A stretch of 64,000 nt of DNA from NCBI GenBank assembly GCA_016124585.1, contig WGNL01000005.1, positions 151,951 to 215,950 of the forward strand. The letters run 5' to 3'. Position 1 is the stretch's first letter. Every line of letters starts with the position of its first letter. Shown piece by piece: positions 17,716 through 27,942 of this stretch. The position numbers and the translations under genes are program-made. The DNA is from Bacteroidota bacterium (lineage in GTDB: Bacteria; Bacteroidota; Bacteroidia; Chitinophagales; Saprospiraceae). Below the pieces are notes generated by a model. That model was given only the letters and a program-made list of their open reading frames with translations. It was not told where the DNA came from and did not search any database.

Positions 17716-17795
17716 ATGCTGGGCTGTCCTCATGGAAGTAGAGCCGCCTAAAATTGAATTGATTTTCCACTTCCACTTTTTCTTTTTTCAATTTT

Positions 17796-18566
17796 ATGTC
17801 ACAAATCCACACGGACACTACCAGCCTTAACAAATTCATTAGCGATACCGGATTTTGTTCCCGAAGGGAGGCTGACAAACTCATCAAAGACGGCCGGGTG
17901 ACCATTAATGGAGTAATTGCCGTTCTCGGCAATCGGGTAGGGGAAAACGACACTGTGCTGGTAGACAAAAAGCCATTGAAGACCAAGGAGAAGTCCATCT
18001 ACATCGCTTTCCACAAGCCCGTCGGCATCACTTGTACTACAGAGACTAGCGTCAAGGGAAATATCATCAGTTACATCAATTATCCCAAGCGGATTTTCCC
18101 GATAGGCCGATTGGACAAACCTTCAGAGGGCTTAATCTTTCTCACCAATGACGGCGATATTGTCAACAAAATACTGCGGGCTGGGAACAACCATGAGAAG
18201 GAGTATTTTGTGAAAGTAAACAAGCCTGTAACGGATGATTTCATTCGGAAAATGGGTGCGGGTGTGCCGATTTTGGAGACAATTACAAAGCGCTGTTTTG
18301 TTGAAAAGACAGATAAATTTGGATTTAAAATCATCCTCACGCAGGGGCTGAACCGCCAGATTCGGCGCATGTGCGAGTTTTTCGGCTACGAAGTCACCAA
18401 ACTGAAGCGCACTCGAATCATGAACATTCGTTTAGACAATATCCCCCTTGGGAAATGGCGATACCTAACAGAACCTGAAATGGCTACAATCGAGAAAATG
18501 GTAGCAGGGTCGAGCAAGACAATGGAGGCGTCCATAGACTTTTCAAATGATGGTGATTTTGAATAA
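17796..18566 (+). CDS. rluF: 23S rRNA pseudouridine synthase RluF
   Basis: This enzyme converts a uridine of 23S rRNA (position 2604 in E. coli) to pseudouridine. The 256-residue protein has an N-terminal S4 RNA-binding domain ([20 protein letters not shown]). The catalytic aspartate lies in [20 protein letters not shown], followed by the RluF-type stretch [20 protein letters not shown] and the basic loop [17 protein letters not shown]. Length and motifs favour RluF over the related RluB/RluE. Confidence 0.92.
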   Translation: MSQIHTDTTSLNKFISDTGFCSRREADKLIKDGRVTINGVIAVLGNRVGENDTVLVDKKPLKTKEKSIYIAFHKPVGITCTTETSVKGNIISYINYPKRIFPIGRLDKPSEGLIFLTNDGDIVNKILRAGNNHEKEYFVKVNKPVTDDFIRKMGAGVPILETITKRCFVEKTDKFGFKIILTQGLNRQIRRMCEFFGYEVTKLKRTRIMNIRLDNIPLGKWRYLTEPEMATIEKMVAGSSKTMEASIDFSNDGDFE

Positions 18567-18578
18567 TGAAAATTCAAG

Positions 18579-20294
18579 TTAGGGAGCTTTATACATCACC
18601 TTTCCCCCGACTATTGTCATCACTAACTTTGTTTTTAAAATTTCCTCGTCCGAGCATTTGAGCAAATCATTTGACAACACAACAATGTCTGCCACCTTAC
18701 CATGTGTCAGCGTTCCCTTCCACTCGTCCTCAAAAGCTGCATAGGCATTGGATATTGTGTAGCTTTTGATAGCCTGTGCCCTTGTCATTTTTTGTTCAGG
18801 GAAAAGTTCAAGCCCTGTTTCGGTCGGTTGGTGGCGCTTTCTGGTGACGCTGGCATAAAAACATTCGATGGGTGAGACATCTTCCACTGGTACATCCGTG
18901 CCGTTGCCAACAATGGCACCAGCTTTGAGCAGGCTTTGCCAAGGGTAGGCTCCTGTTCTTGCACGTTCCTCCCCCAATCGTTTCACCACGAATGGTGCAT
19001 CGCTGGTGCAGTGTATTCCCTGCATTGCTGCGATGACACCCAATTTTGCGAAGCGTGGGATATCCGTTGGGTCAATGTGTTGTGCATGTTCGCTGCGCCA
19101 GCGAAGGTCTGTCAGCGGCGGACCACCTTCCCTCGTGATTTCCTCCATTAAGTTCAAAAGCTCCCGATTTGCCCGGTCACCGATGGTGTGTACGCAGAGC
19201 TGCATTTTTTTATCAAAAGCCAATTTTGCAATGGCTTTTACTTCTTCAATGGGCGTTGTGTTTTGGCCTGTAAAACCTGGTTTGTCGTTGTAGGGAGCCA
19301 GTAACCATGCACCATAAGAACCAAGTGCCCCATCAATTTCAGACTTGATAGCCCGACAGGTGAAGTGGCGGTTTCCGATGTCGATAATAGGGAAGCCGTC
19401 GAGATGTCCAGTCAGGTCTTTGGAAGAATGGCGAACCATTGCCCAAAGGCGTAGTTGCAACTTGCCTTCCTCCGCCATTTTTTTGTAGCGCTCGATTTCA
19501 TCGAAATGGGAACCTGCGTCCTCGAAAGTAGTGATGCCGTGCTTGAGGCACGCTGCCTGTGCCAGTTCGATGCCTTGGTACCATCGCTCCACTTGTTGCT
19601 CTTGCGAAAGCGTGGCGAGGTATTCGTCGTGCACCTTGTCTATGGCCTCCATCGCCCGCTCCTCAAAAACACCGATGGCTTCGCCAGATGGGTCTCGGAC
19701 GATGTGGCCTCCTGAAGGGTCAGGCGATTCTTTTGAAATACCTGCTGCGTCCATGGCGGCCTTGTTGGCCATGAGGGCATGTCCGCTGGCATGGCGCAGC
19801 AATACAGGATTGTTTTGGGAAACCTCGCTCAAATGATCATGGTAAGGGTAACCCTGCACGTGTTTTTCCAATGCCTCGTTCCATTTTTCTTGGTGCCAAC
19901 CCCTTCCGATTATCCATTCACCGGGCTTTGCTTTTTTAGCAGCTTCGGCTACTTGTGCCACGATTTCATTCCAATTTTTCGATTTCAGGAAATTGAGGTC
20001 AATCAAACTGTAACCCATCCCACTGAAATGCCCGTGCCCCTCGATGAAGCCGGGCATCGTGAATTGGCCTTTTAAGTCAATGACTTCGGTTTTATCACCT
20101 TTCAGTTCCCCGATTTCCTCATTGGAGCCGACTTTCAAAATCAGACCATCCTTGATAGCAATTGCTTGTGCGGAAGGTTGGGTTTCATCAACGGTGTACA
20201 CATTTCCGTTGAGCAAGATGGTGTCGGCTGCTGCTTGCTTTTTTTGACAAGAAAACAGAAACAAGACCAGTAGTAGAATCAAAAACTTTTGCAT
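18579..20294 (-). CDS. Amidohydrolase family lipoprotein (YtcJ-like)
   Basis: This is a metal-dependent hydrolase of the amidohydrolase-3/YtcJ group, 571 residues from the ATG at 20294. The signal peptide MQKFLILLLVLFLFSC ends in a lipobox, so the enzyme faces the periplasm or outside. Metal-site motifs are visible: HxH in FIEGHGHFSGMG, then EIDGALGSYGAWLL, HTIGDRANRELL, RSEHAQHIDPTD and VGNGTDVPVEDVSP. The natural substrate of this group is mostly unknown. The promoter box at 20330-20337 supports this start over the one at 20399. Confidence 0.9.
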   Translation of the reverse strand: MQKFLILLLVLFLFSCQKKQAAADTILLNGNVYTVDETQPSAQAIAIKDGLILKVGSNEEIGELKGDKTEVIDLKGQFTMPGFIEGHGHFSGMGYSLIDLNFLKSKNWNEIVAQVAEAAKKAKPGEWIIGRGWHQEKWNEALEKHVQGYPYHDHLSEVSQNNPVLLRHASGHALMANKAAMDAAGISKESPDPSGGHIVRDPSGEAIGVFEERAMEAIDKVHDEYLATLSQEQQVERWYQGIELAQAACLKHGITTFEDAGSHFDEIERYKKMAEEGKLQLRLWAMVRHSSKDLTGHLDGFPIIDIGNRHFTCRAIKSEIDGALGSYGAWLLAPYNDKPGFTGQNTTPIEEVKAIAKLAFDKKMQLCVHTIGDRANRELLNLMEEITREGGPPLTDLRWRSEHAQHIDPTDIPRFAKLGVIAAMQGIHCTSDAPFVVKRLGEERARTGAYPWQSLLKAGAIVGNGTDVPVEDVSPIECFYASVTRKRHQPTETGLELFPEQKMTRAQAIKSYTISNAYAAFEDEWKGTLTHGKVADIVVLSNDLLKCSDEEILKTKLVMTIVGGKVMYKAP

Positions 20295-20329
20295 GACAGA
20301 TGACGTTTGTTGCGAGCAATTTGAAGGTG

Positions 20330-20337
20330 CAAACCTA
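20330..20337 (-). promoter_or_regulatory. Promoter -7 box of the amidohydrolase gene
   Basis: The reverse strand reads TAGGTTTG, matching TAnnTTTG, 36 bases before the ATG at 20294. Confidence 0.45.
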
Positions 20338-20520
20338 ATGCGAACATAGCTGGCCACCACGACATATTTTAAAATTGTGGGATAGTGTTTTGAAACCAAA
20401 TCAAGGCAAGCCAGTAAGAGGGATTGGTTTGTGAAAAATTCAAAGTCGGAGTGACTGGAGTACCCTTGAAACAGCTTTGAACTTTTGACTGGTTTTTAAC
20501 AAAATTATTTTTGGAAAAAC

Positions 20521-20553
20521 TTGAAAAATAATAGCTAAAAAGCGCTACATTTG
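20521..20553 (+). promoter_or_regulatory. Promoter of the str operon (rpsL-rpsG-fusA)
   Basis: TTG at 20521-20523 and TACATTTG at 20546-20553 are separated by 22 bases, a good match to the Bacteroidota -33/-7 arrangement. The predicted leader of about 110 bases before rpsL contains a short imperfect hairpin (CCCTCC...GGCGGG near 20570-20586). Confidence 0.65.
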
Positions 20554-20668
20554 CGCTCGCTTTTCGAGAACCCTCCTTTTTGGCGGGAGTAAATTGGTCA
20601 AAATCGCTTGGAATAGTGCGTTTTTTCACCTTTTGAAGCAATGAAAAGCTGAGTAAATTAAAGCATTT

Positions 20669-21085
20669 ATGCCAACCATTAATCAATTAGTCCGTAAAGG
20701 AAGAAAGAAAGTTGTGGTCGCCAGCAAATCTCGTGCTTTGGGTGCATGCCCTCAGCGTCGTGGCGTTTGCACTAGGGTTTACACGACCACACCAAAGAAG
20801 CCGAACTCGGCGCTTCGCAAAGTTGCCAAGGTGCGCTTGACGAACCAAATTGAAATCATTGCCTATATCCCAGGTGAAGGACACAACCTACAAGAGCACT
20901 CCATTGTTCTAGTGCGTGGCGGTAGGGTAAAGGACCTTCCTGGTGTGCGCTATACTATCGTTCGTGGCGCATTGGATACTGCTGGTGTGAACAACCGGAA
21001 GAAAAGCCGTAGCCAGTACGGTACCAAGCGTCCGAAACCAGGGCAAGCAGCTGCAGCTCCAGCCAAAGGTGGCAAGAAGAAATAA
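20669..21085 (+). CDS. rpsL: 30S ribosomal protein S12
   Basis: uS12 sits in the decoding centre of the 30S subunit. The 138-residue protein has the invariant loop [18 protein letters not shown], with lysines 43 and 44, and the second loop [17 protein letters not shown], with lysine 88; these are the residues whose change usually gives streptomycin resistance, so the wild-type form is present. An Ala/Lys-rich tail of about 13 residues ([14 protein letters not shown]) extends the usual end. It is the first gene of the str operon. Confidence 0.98.
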   Translation: MPTINQLVRKGRKKVVVASKSRALGACPQRRGVCTRVYTTTPKKPNSALRKVAKVRLTNQIEIIAYIPGEGHNLQEHSIVLVRGGRVKDLPGVRYTIVRGALDTAGVNNRKKSRSQYGTKRPKPGQAAAAPAKGGKKK

Positions 21086-21219
21086 GGTGGCAGTTCGACA
21101 AATGGCAGTTTGCAGTTTAGGAATTGCATAATTTCATTAATGCAGTCAAAATTCGCAAGAGGTCTTTGTCGGATGATTGAATCAAAAAGGTTTTTATCAA
21201 AATATAAAGTTTACTCAAA

Positions 21220-21687
21220 ATGAGGAAGCATAAACCGAAGCCAAGAATATTGTTGCCGGATCCCCGGTACAGCGATACAGTGGTTACTCAGTTCGTGAAC
21301 AACATGATGTTGTCCGGCAAGAAATCTACAGCCTACTCACTTTTTTACAATGCCATGGATTTGGTGGCTGACCGTCTCAAGCAGGACGAGCACCAGATTT
21401 TCAAAAAAGCATTGAACAACGCCATGCCACAGGTGGAAGTTAAGGCACGCCGTGTTGGTGGTGCAACTTTCCAAATTCCTCAGGAAATCCGTGCTAAGCG
21501 CAAGGTTTCCATCGGAATGAAGTGGTTGATTCGTTTTGCCCGTGAGCGTAGCGGCAAGGGTTTCGCTGAAAAACTTGCTGCTGAAATCATTGCAGCAAGC
21601 AAGGGTGAAGGTGCTGCTGTTAAGCGTAAGGAAGACATGCACCGCATGGCAGAGGCCAATCGTGCATTTGCTCACTTCCGCACTTAA
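21220..21687 (+). CDS. rpsG: 30S ribosomal protein S7
   Basis: uS7 nucleates assembly of the 30S head and contacts tRNA at the E site. The 155 residues include [20 protein letters not shown] at the start, [15 protein letters not shown] in the middle and the terminal [21 protein letters not shown] ending. It lies 134 bp after rpsL and 136 bp before fusA. A long-loop inverted repeat (TGAAACCT 21738-21745 with AGGTTTCA 21770-21777) stands in the second gap. Confidence 0.98.
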   Translation: MRKHKPKPRILLPDPRYSDTVVTQFVNNMMLSGKKSTAYSLFYNAMDLVADRLKQDEHQIFKKALNNAMPQVEVKARRVGGATFQIPQEIRAKRKVSIGMKWLIRFARERSGKGFAEKLAAEIIAASKGEGAAVKRKEDMHRMAEANRAFAHFRT

Positions 21688-21823
21688 TTTTCAATCCATC
21701 GAATTAGTCTGGAAACTATCAATATCCTGTGAAGTCTTGAAACCTGAAGTTTTCTAATAGATTTTTTTGAGGTTTCACAAATTAGTTAGTATCCAAATTC
21801 AATAAACCCGTAAGGGAAAAGCT

Positions 21824-23959
21824 ATGTCAAGAGATCTGAAATTTACCCGGAACATCGGGATTGCTGCTCACATTGATGCCGGTAAGACCACAACAACTGA
21901 GCGTGTTCTTTACTACACCGGCATGACTCACAAAATTGGTGAGGTACACGATGGCGCTGCCACCATGGACTGGATGGAGCAAGAACAAGAGCGTGGTATC
22001 ACTATCACTTCTGCTGCTACCAAGACTGAGTGGAAATGGGCTGGCAACACCTACACCATTAATATTATTGACACTCCAGGCCACGTTGACTTTACCGTTG
22101 AGGTAGAGCGTTCTTTGCGTGTATTGGATGGTGCAGTTGCACTCTTCTGCGCAGTATCTGGTGTTGAGCCACAGTCTGAGACTGTTTGGCGTCAAGCTGA
22201 CCGCTATAAGGTGCCACGCATTGGCTTTGTAAATAAAATGGACCGCTCCGGTGCCGATTTCTTCAACGTTGTAAATGACGTGAAGACTAAATTAGGTGCT
22301 CGTGCTGTTCCACTTCAAGTTCCTATTGGTGCTGAAGAGCGTTTCAAAGGGGTAGTCGATCTTATTTCCAATGAGGCTCGTATTTGGAACGAAGAAGACC
22401 AAGGCATGACATATCAAGTCGTGCCAATTCCAGAAGACTTGGTGGAAATAGTTGATGAATACCGTGGCAAGATGATTGAGGCTGCTGCTGAATACGATGA
22501 CAATTTGATGGAGAAGTTCTTCGAAGATCCAGATTCCATCAGCCAAGATGAAATCCGTGCTGCACTTCGCAAGGCCATCATTGACATGAGCATCACGCCA
22601 ATTCTTTGCGGCTCAGCTTTCAAGAATAAAGGTGTACAAGCAATGCTTGATGCAGTTTGCACTTACCTTCCTTCACCAGCTGACGTTGATGCCATCGTTG
22701 GTACCAACCCAGAAACTGAGCAAGAAGAAAGCCGCAAGCCTACTGCGTCTGAGCCGTTTTCAGCTCTAGCATTCAAAATTGCAACTGACCCATATGTAGG
22801 TCGTCTCTGCTTCATCCGTGTTTACTCAGGTGCTTTGAATGCTGGTGATTCTGTTTTGAACACACGTTCAGACAAGAAAGAGCGTATTTCGAGGTTGTAC
22901 CAGATGCACGCTAATAAGCAAAACCCAATCGAAAGGGTAGAAGCTGGCGACATTGCAGCCGCTGTTGGTTTCAAAGACCTTCGCACTGGTGATACACTTT
23001 GTGACGAAAAGCATCCAATTGTATTGGAAAGCATGAAGTTCCCTGATCCAGTAATTGGTATCGCTGTTGAGCCAAAATCTCAAAAAGATATGGATAAACT
23101 TGGTCTTGCTTTGGCAAAACTGGCTGAGGAAGATCCAACTTTCAAAGTAAGGTTTGACCAAGAAACCAACCAAACCATTATCAGTGGTATGGGTGAACTC
23201 CACTTGGAAATCATCGTTGACCGTCTCCGCAGGGAGTTCAAGGTTGAGTGTAACCAAGGTCAGCCACAGGTTAACTACAAAGAATGTTTGACAAAAACTA
23301 TTCAGCACCGTGAGCGCTTGAAAAAGCAATCAGGTGGTTCTGGTCTCTTCGCTGATATGGAATTCACGCTTGGTCCTGCCGATGAAGAATTCTTGGAATC
23401 AGAAGATTTCAAGAGTGGCAAAACTCGCCTTCAGTTTGACTGGGCTATCGTTGGTGGTGCCATCGACAAGAACTACCAAAAGCCAATCAAGGATGGCTTT
23501 AATGCCATGATGGACAATGGTGTTTTGGCTGGTTACACTATTGAAAGTATGAAGGTTAGGGTACAGGACGGTTCTATGCACGCCGTGGACTCTAAGCCAA
23601 TCGCTTTTGAACTTTGTGCAAAAGAAGGCTTCCGGGAAGCAGCGCCAAAATGCGGACCTGTTATCCAAGAGCCAATCATGAAATTAGAAGTAATCACTCC
23701 AGATGAATACACTGGACCTGTGATTGGTGACTTGAACCGTCGTCGTGGTTTGCCGAAAGGCCAAGAGCCTCGCCCAGGTGGTGCTATCGCAATCCAAGCA
23801 GAAGTACCACTTTCAGAGATGTTTGGCTACGTGACTCAACTGCGTACCATCACTTCTGGCCGTGCAAGTTCGACCATGGAATTCTCGCATTACCAAGATG
23901 CGCCAAAAAATATTGCTCAAGAAGTAATAGAAAAAGCAAAAGGCTTGGTAAAAGCATAA
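21824..23959 (+). CDS. fusA: Elongation factor G
   Basis: EF-G is the GTPase that drives ribosomal translocation. The 711-residue protein has all G motifs: AHIDAGKT (about 15-22), the switch region [20 protein letters not shown] and [10 protein letters not shown]. Domain II follows from about residue 300. Domains III-V end with [20 protein letters not shown], typical of EF-G. It closes the str operon; tuf, which often follows, is absent, and a terminator comes directly after the gene. Confidence 0.98.
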   Translation: MSRDLKFTRNIGIAAHIDAGKTTTTERVLYYTGMTHKIGEVHDGAATMDWMEQEQERGITITSAATKTEWKWAGNTYTINIIDTPGHVDFTVEVERSLRVLDGAVALFCAVSGVEPQSETVWRQADRYKVPRIGFVNKMDRSGADFFNVVNDVKTKLGARAVPLQVPIGAEERFKGVVDLISNEARIWNEEDQGMTYQVVPIPEDLVEIVDEYRGKMIEAAAEYDDNLMEKFFEDPDSISQDEIRAALRKAIIDMSITPILCGSAFKNKGVQAMLDAVCTYLPSPADVDAIVGTNPETEQEESRKPTASEPFSALAFKIATDPYVGRLCFIRVYSGALNAGDSVLNTRSDKKERISRLYQMHANKQNPIERVEAGDIAAAVGFKDLRTGDTLCDEKHPIVLESMKFPDPVIGIAVEPKSQKDMDKLGLALAKLAEEDPTFKVRFDQETNQTIISGMGELHLEIIVDRLRREFKVECNQGQPQVNYKECLTKTIQHRERLKKQSGGSGLFADMEFTLGPADEEFLESEDFKSGKTRLQFDWAIVGGAIDKNYQKPIKDGFNAMMDNGVLAGYTIESMKVRVQDGSMHAVDSKPIAFELCAKEGFREAAPKCGPVIQEPIMKLEVITPDEYTGPVIGDLNRRRGLPKGQEPRPGGAIAIQAEVPLSEMFGYVTQLRTITSGRASSTMEFSHYQDAPKNIAQEVIEKAKGLVKA

Positions 23960-23974
23960 AAGTTTGTATCTTTG
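23945..23974 (+). promoter_or_regulatory. Promoter of the S10 operon, inside the end of fusA
   Basis: TTG (23945-23947) and TATCTTTG (23967-23974) are spaced by 19 bases, the ideal Bacteroidota arrangement. The -33 element lies in the last codons of fusA. The -7 box shares bases 23971-23974 with the left arm of the terminator hairpin. Confidence 0.65.
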
Positions 23975-24014
23975 CCCGCTCTTAGAAAAAAGCCCTTAGA
24001 GCGGGCAAATTTTT
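23971..24014 (+). terminator. Rho-independent terminator after fusA
   Basis: TTTGCCCGCTCT (23971-23982) pairs over 12 bases without mismatch with AGAGCGGGCAAA (23998-24009), with a 15-base loop and TTTTT following. A transcript starting from the overlapping promoter would lack most of the left arm and so should escape this terminator. Confidence 0.85.
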
Positions 24015-24044
24015 CCTAAAGAGATTATCAATTTTTAACAAGGC

Positions 24045-24353
24045 ATGAATCAAAAAATTAGAATCAAACTCCGTTCCTACGACCACAATTTGGTGGACAA
24101 ATCAACGGAGAAGATCGTGAAAACGGTTCGCTCAAGCGGTGCTGTCGTAACTGGTCCGATTCCGCTGCCCACAAAGAAGGAGATTTTTACAGTCCTGCGC
24201 TCGCCGCACGTCAACAAGAAATCTCGTGAGCAGTTCCAGCTACGCACCCACAAGCGACTGATAGAAATTTATACGCCTACCCAGAAGACAGTCGATGCGT
24301 TATCCAAACTGGAACTTCCGAGTGGAGTGGATATTCAGGTAAAGTTGACGTAA
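24045..24353 (+). CDS. rpsJ: 30S ribosomal protein S10
   Basis: uS10 is a 30S head protein and also a transcription antitermination factor (NusE). The 102 residues match the family ([59 protein letters not shown]). It opens the S10 operon. An unusually wide 193-bp gap, with a small hairpin GCAAC-GCTGT-GTTGC near 24374-24388, separates it from rplC. Confidence 0.98.
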   Translation: MNQKIRIKLRSYDHNLVDKSTEKIVKTVRSSGAVVTGPIPLPTKKEIFTVLRSPHVNKKSREQFQLRTHKRLIEIYTPTQKTVDALSKLELPSGVDIQVKLT

Positions 24354-24546
24354 TTCCGCCAATTTTTTGTAAGGCAACGCTGTGTTGCTAAGTTAACACC
24401 TTCGACCAATTTTATTCCTCAAGCCATTGGCTGTAGGTTTTTTTGGCGAAAATATTTGCTAATAACTTGCTTTCTGAGCTTAGTGTGTTGGTTTTCCATG
24501 GATTAGCTCATTATGTCAGATAGCAAATCATAAAAACTTCTGCCCG

Positions 24547-25176
24547 ATGAATGGCATAATCGGAAAGAAAATAGGCATGACCAGCATTTTTGATGCAGCT
24601 GGGAAAAACATTGCCTGTACAGTAATTGAAGCAGGACCTTGTGTGGTTACGCAAGTTAAATCTGAAGACAGCGACGGATACACGGCGCTACAGTTAGGTT
24701 TTGGCGAAGCCAAGGTCAAAAACACAACAAAGCCAATGATGGGGCACTTCGATAAAGCGAAGACTGCTCCTAAGCAAAAATTGGTCGAGTTCCGTGACTT
24801 TGATGCAGTATCTAAATCACTGGGTGACGTCCTGCGAGTAGAAGAGCTCTTTGCAGAAGGCGATTCTGTTAATGCATCTGGTGTTACTAAAGGAAAGGGC
24901 TTCCAAGGTGTAGTTCGCCGCCACGGCTTCGGTGGGGTTGGTGATAGGACTCACGGTCAGCACAATCGTCTCCGTGCTCCAGGTTCTATCGGCGCATCTT
25001 CCTTTCCTTCAAGGGTATTTAAAGGTATGCGGATGGCTGGCCATATGGGTACTGATAATGTAAAGGTGAAAAACCTTAAAGTTGTAAAAGTATTCGCTGA
25101 AAAAAATCTCATTCTTATCAAAGGTGCGATTCCAGGCCATAACGGCTCGTTCGTAGTCCTTGAAAAGAAGCAGTAG
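24547..25176 (+). CDS. rplC: 50S ribosomal protein L3
   Basis: uL3 binds near the peptidyl transferase centre and starts 50S assembly. The 209 residues have the N-terminal [14 protein letters not shown] and the long loop [20 protein letters not shown] followed by [20 protein letters not shown]. Second gene of the S10 operon; rplD follows after 51 bp. Confidence 0.98.
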   Translation: MNGIIGKKIGMTSIFDAAGKNIACTVIEAGPCVVTQVKSEDSDGYTALQLGFGEAKVKNTTKPMMGHFDKAKTAPKQKLVEFRDFDAVSKSLGDVLRVEELFAEGDSVNASGVTKGKGFQGVVRRHGFGGVGDRTHGQHNRLRAPGSIGASSFPSRVFKGMRMAGHMGTDNVKVKNLKVVKVFAEKNLILIKGAIPGHNGSFVVLEKKQ

Positions 25177-25227
25177 TAATCGGCCTGAGAGGGTTATTTT
25201 CTTAAAGCAATTAATGACTTCATAGTT

Positions 25228-25851
25228 ATGAAACTCGAAGTTTTCAATATCAAAGGCGAAAAAACTGGTAAGACTGTAGAACTTCCAGACTCAGTTTTCG
25301 GTGCTCAACCGAATGAACATGCTGTATGGCTTGCAGTTAAGGCATATTTGGCCAACCAACGCCAAGGCACGCACAAGTCTAAAGAGCGTAGCGAAATGTC
25401 CGGTTCTACTCGGAAGCTTCACAAGCAGAAAGGGACTGGTGGCTCACGTAAGGGTGATATCAACAGCCCACTTTACAAAGGTGGGGGAAGGGTTTTTGGG
25501 CCTAAGCCACGTGATTATAGCCAAAAGCTTAATAAGAAAGTTAAACGCCTTGCACGTCTTTCAGCACTTTCTTCAAAAGCTAGCAATGGTCAAATAGTTG
25601 TGCTCGAAGATTTCACTTTCGATGCACCAAAAACAAAGGCTTACTTGAGTATGCTCAAGTCACTCAATTTGGATAGTCAAAAGTCTTTATTGGTAACTAA
25701 CGACTACGAAAAGAATGTGTATCTCTCAAGCCGTAATATCCAAAAAGCGGCTGTGTCAAGGGCTCAAGACCTTAATACATATGAAATCCTTCATACCAAT
25801 ACCTTGATTTTGTCCGAAGGTTCAATTGGGAAAATTGTAGAAAGTCTTTGA
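25228..25851 (+). CDS. rplD: 50S ribosomal protein L4
   Basis: uL4 lines the nascent-peptide exit tunnel and in some bacteria regulates its own operon. The 207 residues have the extended tunnel loop (RQGTHKSKERSEMSGSTRKL, then HKQKGTGGSRKGDINSPLYK, GGGRVFGPKPRDY). Standard position between rplC and rplW. Confidence 0.98.
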   Translation: MKLEVFNIKGEKTGKTVELPDSVFGAQPNEHAVWLAVKAYLANQRQGTHKSKERSEMSGSTRKLHKQKGTGGSRKGDINSPLYKGGGRVFGPKPRDYSQKLNKKVKRLARLSALSSKASNGQIVVLEDFTFDAPKTKAYLSMLKSLNLDSQKSLLVTNDYEKNVYLSSRNIQKAAVSRAQDLNTYEILHTNTLILSEGSIGKIVESL

Positions 25852-25906
25852 TTTGATAGTGCTGAAATGATTCAGTCATGTCAATCAACATAGAATCTTA
25901 AAAGAA

Positions 25907-26203
25907 ATGGCAAAGCGAATTTTAATTAAACCTATCATCACAGAAAAAGCGGATTTGTTATCCGAGAAAAGAGGGCAATACTCTTTTGTGGTGAACAAGG
26001 ATGCCAATAAAATTGAAATCAAGAAAGCGGTGGCCGACCTCTACAATGTAGAAGTTGATTCCGTTAACACTTTGATTATGCCGTCCAAAACCAAGAGTCG
26101 TAACTCAAAGCGCAATGCCATAAAAGGCAGAGTAGCAAGCTTTAAAAAAGCAGTGGTTACCTTGGCAGAAGGCGAAACAATCAATTTCTTCGGTGAAGTA
26201 TAA
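25907..26203 (+). CDS. rplW: 50S ribosomal protein L23
   Basis: uL23 sits at the tunnel exit and is the docking site for trigger factor and SRP. The 98 residues begin RILIKPIITEKADLLSEKRG and contain the typical FVVNKDANKIEIKKAVADLY and VNTLIMPSKTKSR. Normal bacterial length; between rplD and rplB. Confidence 0.97.
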   Translation: MAKRILIKPIITEKADLLSEKRGQYSFVVNKDANKIEIKKAVADLYNVEVDSVNTLIMPSKTKSRNSKRNAIKGRVASFKKAVVTLAEGETINFFGEV

Positions 26204-26278
26204 AAAAGTGATGAGCTAATTGTAGCAGAATTTCAAATATACTGTGACAACTAGTTTAGTTACGAATAGCATTAGAAA

Positions 26279-27109
26279 ATGGCACTGAAAAAATACAATC
26301 CGATAACACCAGGGACAAGGTTCAAAATAGGTGTTTCAAGGGCAGAAATCACAACAGATACGCCAGAACGCAGTCTTTTGGCTCCGATGAGCAAAACTGG
26401 TGGTCGCAACCGGACTGGTAAGATGACCATGCGTCAAATTGGTGGTGGCCACAAGCGTCGCTATCGTATCATTGACTTCAAGCGTGACAAGGATGGTGTT
26501 CCTGGAACGGTTAAAACAATCGAGTACGATCCAAATCGCTCAGCATACATTGCATTGATAGCATATGCTGATGGAGATAAGCGGTATATCATTGCTCCCC
26601 ATGGATTGAAAGTTGGAGACCAAATAATGTCTGGGGCTAAAGCTACTCCAAACACCGGCAACTGTCTCTTCTTGAAAGACATTCCACTCGGTACTGCCAT
26701 ACATGCTATTGAACTGACACCAGGTAGAGGTGCTGCCTTAGTTAGGTCTGCAGGAACTTCTGCCACTATGATGGGTCGTGAAGACCGATATGCAGTAGTG
26801 AAATTACCTTCAGGTGAAACACGCAGGATTCTGATTACTTGTCGTGCTACGATGGGGACTTGTTCGAATCCCGACCACGGGCTTGTTACTTTAGGTAAAG
26901 CCGGTGCGAAGCGCTGGGCTGGCAGACGTCCACGAGTTCGTGGTGTAGCAATGAACCCAGTGGATCACCCAATGGGTGGTGGTGAGGGTCGTGCATCTGG
27001 TGGACACCCACGCTCACGGACCGGTAAGTTTGCCAAAGGTGCTAAGACTCGTAACAAGAACAAGCACTCTTCGCAATTGATTATTTCAAGAAGAAAAACA
27101 ACTAATTAA
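26279..27109 (+). CDS. rplB: 50S ribosomal protein L2
   Basis: uL2 is needed for subunit association and peptidyl transfer. The 276-residue protein includes [20 protein letters not shown], the RNA-binding core and the C-terminal loop [20 protein letters not shown] with the catalytically important histidine, ending in a basic tail ([15 protein letters not shown]). Standard S10 operon position. Confidence 0.98.
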   Translation: MALKKYNPITPGTRFKIGVSRAEITTDTPERSLLAPMSKTGGRNRTGKMTMRQIGGGHKRRYRIIDFKRDKDGVPGTVKTIEYDPNRSAYIALIAYADGDKRYIIAPHGLKVGDQIMSGAKATPNTGNCLFLKDIPLGTAIHAIELTPGRGAALVRSAGTSATMMGREDRYAVVKLPSGETRRILITCRATMGTCSNPDHGLVTLGKAGAKRWAGRRPRVRGVAMNPVDHPMGGGEGRASGGHPRSRTGKFAKGAKTRNKNKHSSQLIISRRKTTN

Positions 27110-27183
27110 ACAAGGTTGTGGAATTAAGAAATGCGATTTTAAATCAAGATTCTTGATTACCAACACTTTAAAAATATCGAGAA

Positions 27184-27453
27184 ATGCCTCGTTCTATTAA
27201 AAAAGGACCATACGTTCATCACAAGTTGATGAAAAAAGTAGATGCGGCAAAAGGCGCAACTCGCAAACAGGTGATTAAAACCTGGTCACGTGCCTCTATG
27301 ATTATTCCTGACATGGTTGGTGAAACAATTGCCGTACACAATGGTAAAAATTTCATTCCAGTCTTTGTAACTGAACCAATGGTTGGGCACAAACTGGGTG
27401 AATTTTCTCCAACCCGCAATTTCCGTGGCCATGCTGGTCACCGTAAGGGTTAA
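27184..27453 (+). CDS. rpsS: 30S ribosomal protein S19
   Basis: uS19 is in the 30S head and contacts the 50S subunit at bridge B1a. The 89 residues begin [20 protein letters not shown] and contain [20 protein letters not shown] and [17 protein letters not shown], all family signatures. Confidence 0.98.
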   Translation: MPRSIKKGPYVHHKLMKKVDAAKGATRKQVIKTWSRASMIIPDMVGETIAVHNGKNFIPVFVTEPMVGHKLGEFSPTRNFRGHAGHRKG

Positions 27454-27520
27454 GTTAAGAACAATGGTTGACAATTTCGCCATTAATTTTTGAGACTGAT
27501 AACAGTACAATTAATAGAAA

Positions 27521-27910
27521 ATGGAAGCAGTAGCCAAAATAAAAAATTGCCCAATGTCTCCCCGTAAGATGCGGTTGGTAGTCAACAACATCAGGGGTAA
27601 GAAGGTAGGTGAAGCATTGAGCATTCTTCGTTTCACAAAAAATGAAGCAGGCTCTTGGCTTGAAAAATTATTGCTCTCAGCAATTGCCAATTGGGAATAC
27701 AAACTCGATGGTGCTGAAAGCGCAGATGATTACAACCTTATTGTGAAAACGATTTTTGTGGATGAAGCAGCTATGTTGAAGCGCTTCCGCCCAGCTACAC
27801 ACGGTCGTGCTGCTCGGATTCACAAGCGTCGCAATCACGTTACTTTGATAGTGGAAAATAAAATTCCGCTTGAACGTGATCTTGCTCCAACTGCTGAAGC
27901 AGAAGGTTAA
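27521..27910 (+). CDS. rplV: 50S ribosomal protein L22
   Basis: uL22 lines the exit tunnel next to uL4. The 129 residues show NCPMSPRKMRLVVNNIRGKK, the long beta hairpin with AAMLKRFRPATHGRAARIHK, and the basic RRNHVTLIVE. A short extension (PTAEAEG) ends the protein. Confidence 0.97.
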   Translation: MEAVAKIKNCPMSPRKMRLVVNNIRGKKVGEALSILRFTKNEAGSWLEKLLLSAIANWEYKLDGAESADDYNLIVKTIFVDEAAMLKRFRPATHGRAARIHKRRNHVTLIVENKIPLERDLAPTAEAEG

Positions 27911-27942
27911 TTAAAACTCAGAATCATTAATATCTAAGTATA

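Noticed and set aside
20186..20700. Searching the rpsL leader for a ribosomal-protein riboswitch or tRNA gene
   Set aside because: Only a short imperfect hairpin is seen; nothing matches a known leader structure or tRNA cloverleaf by eye.
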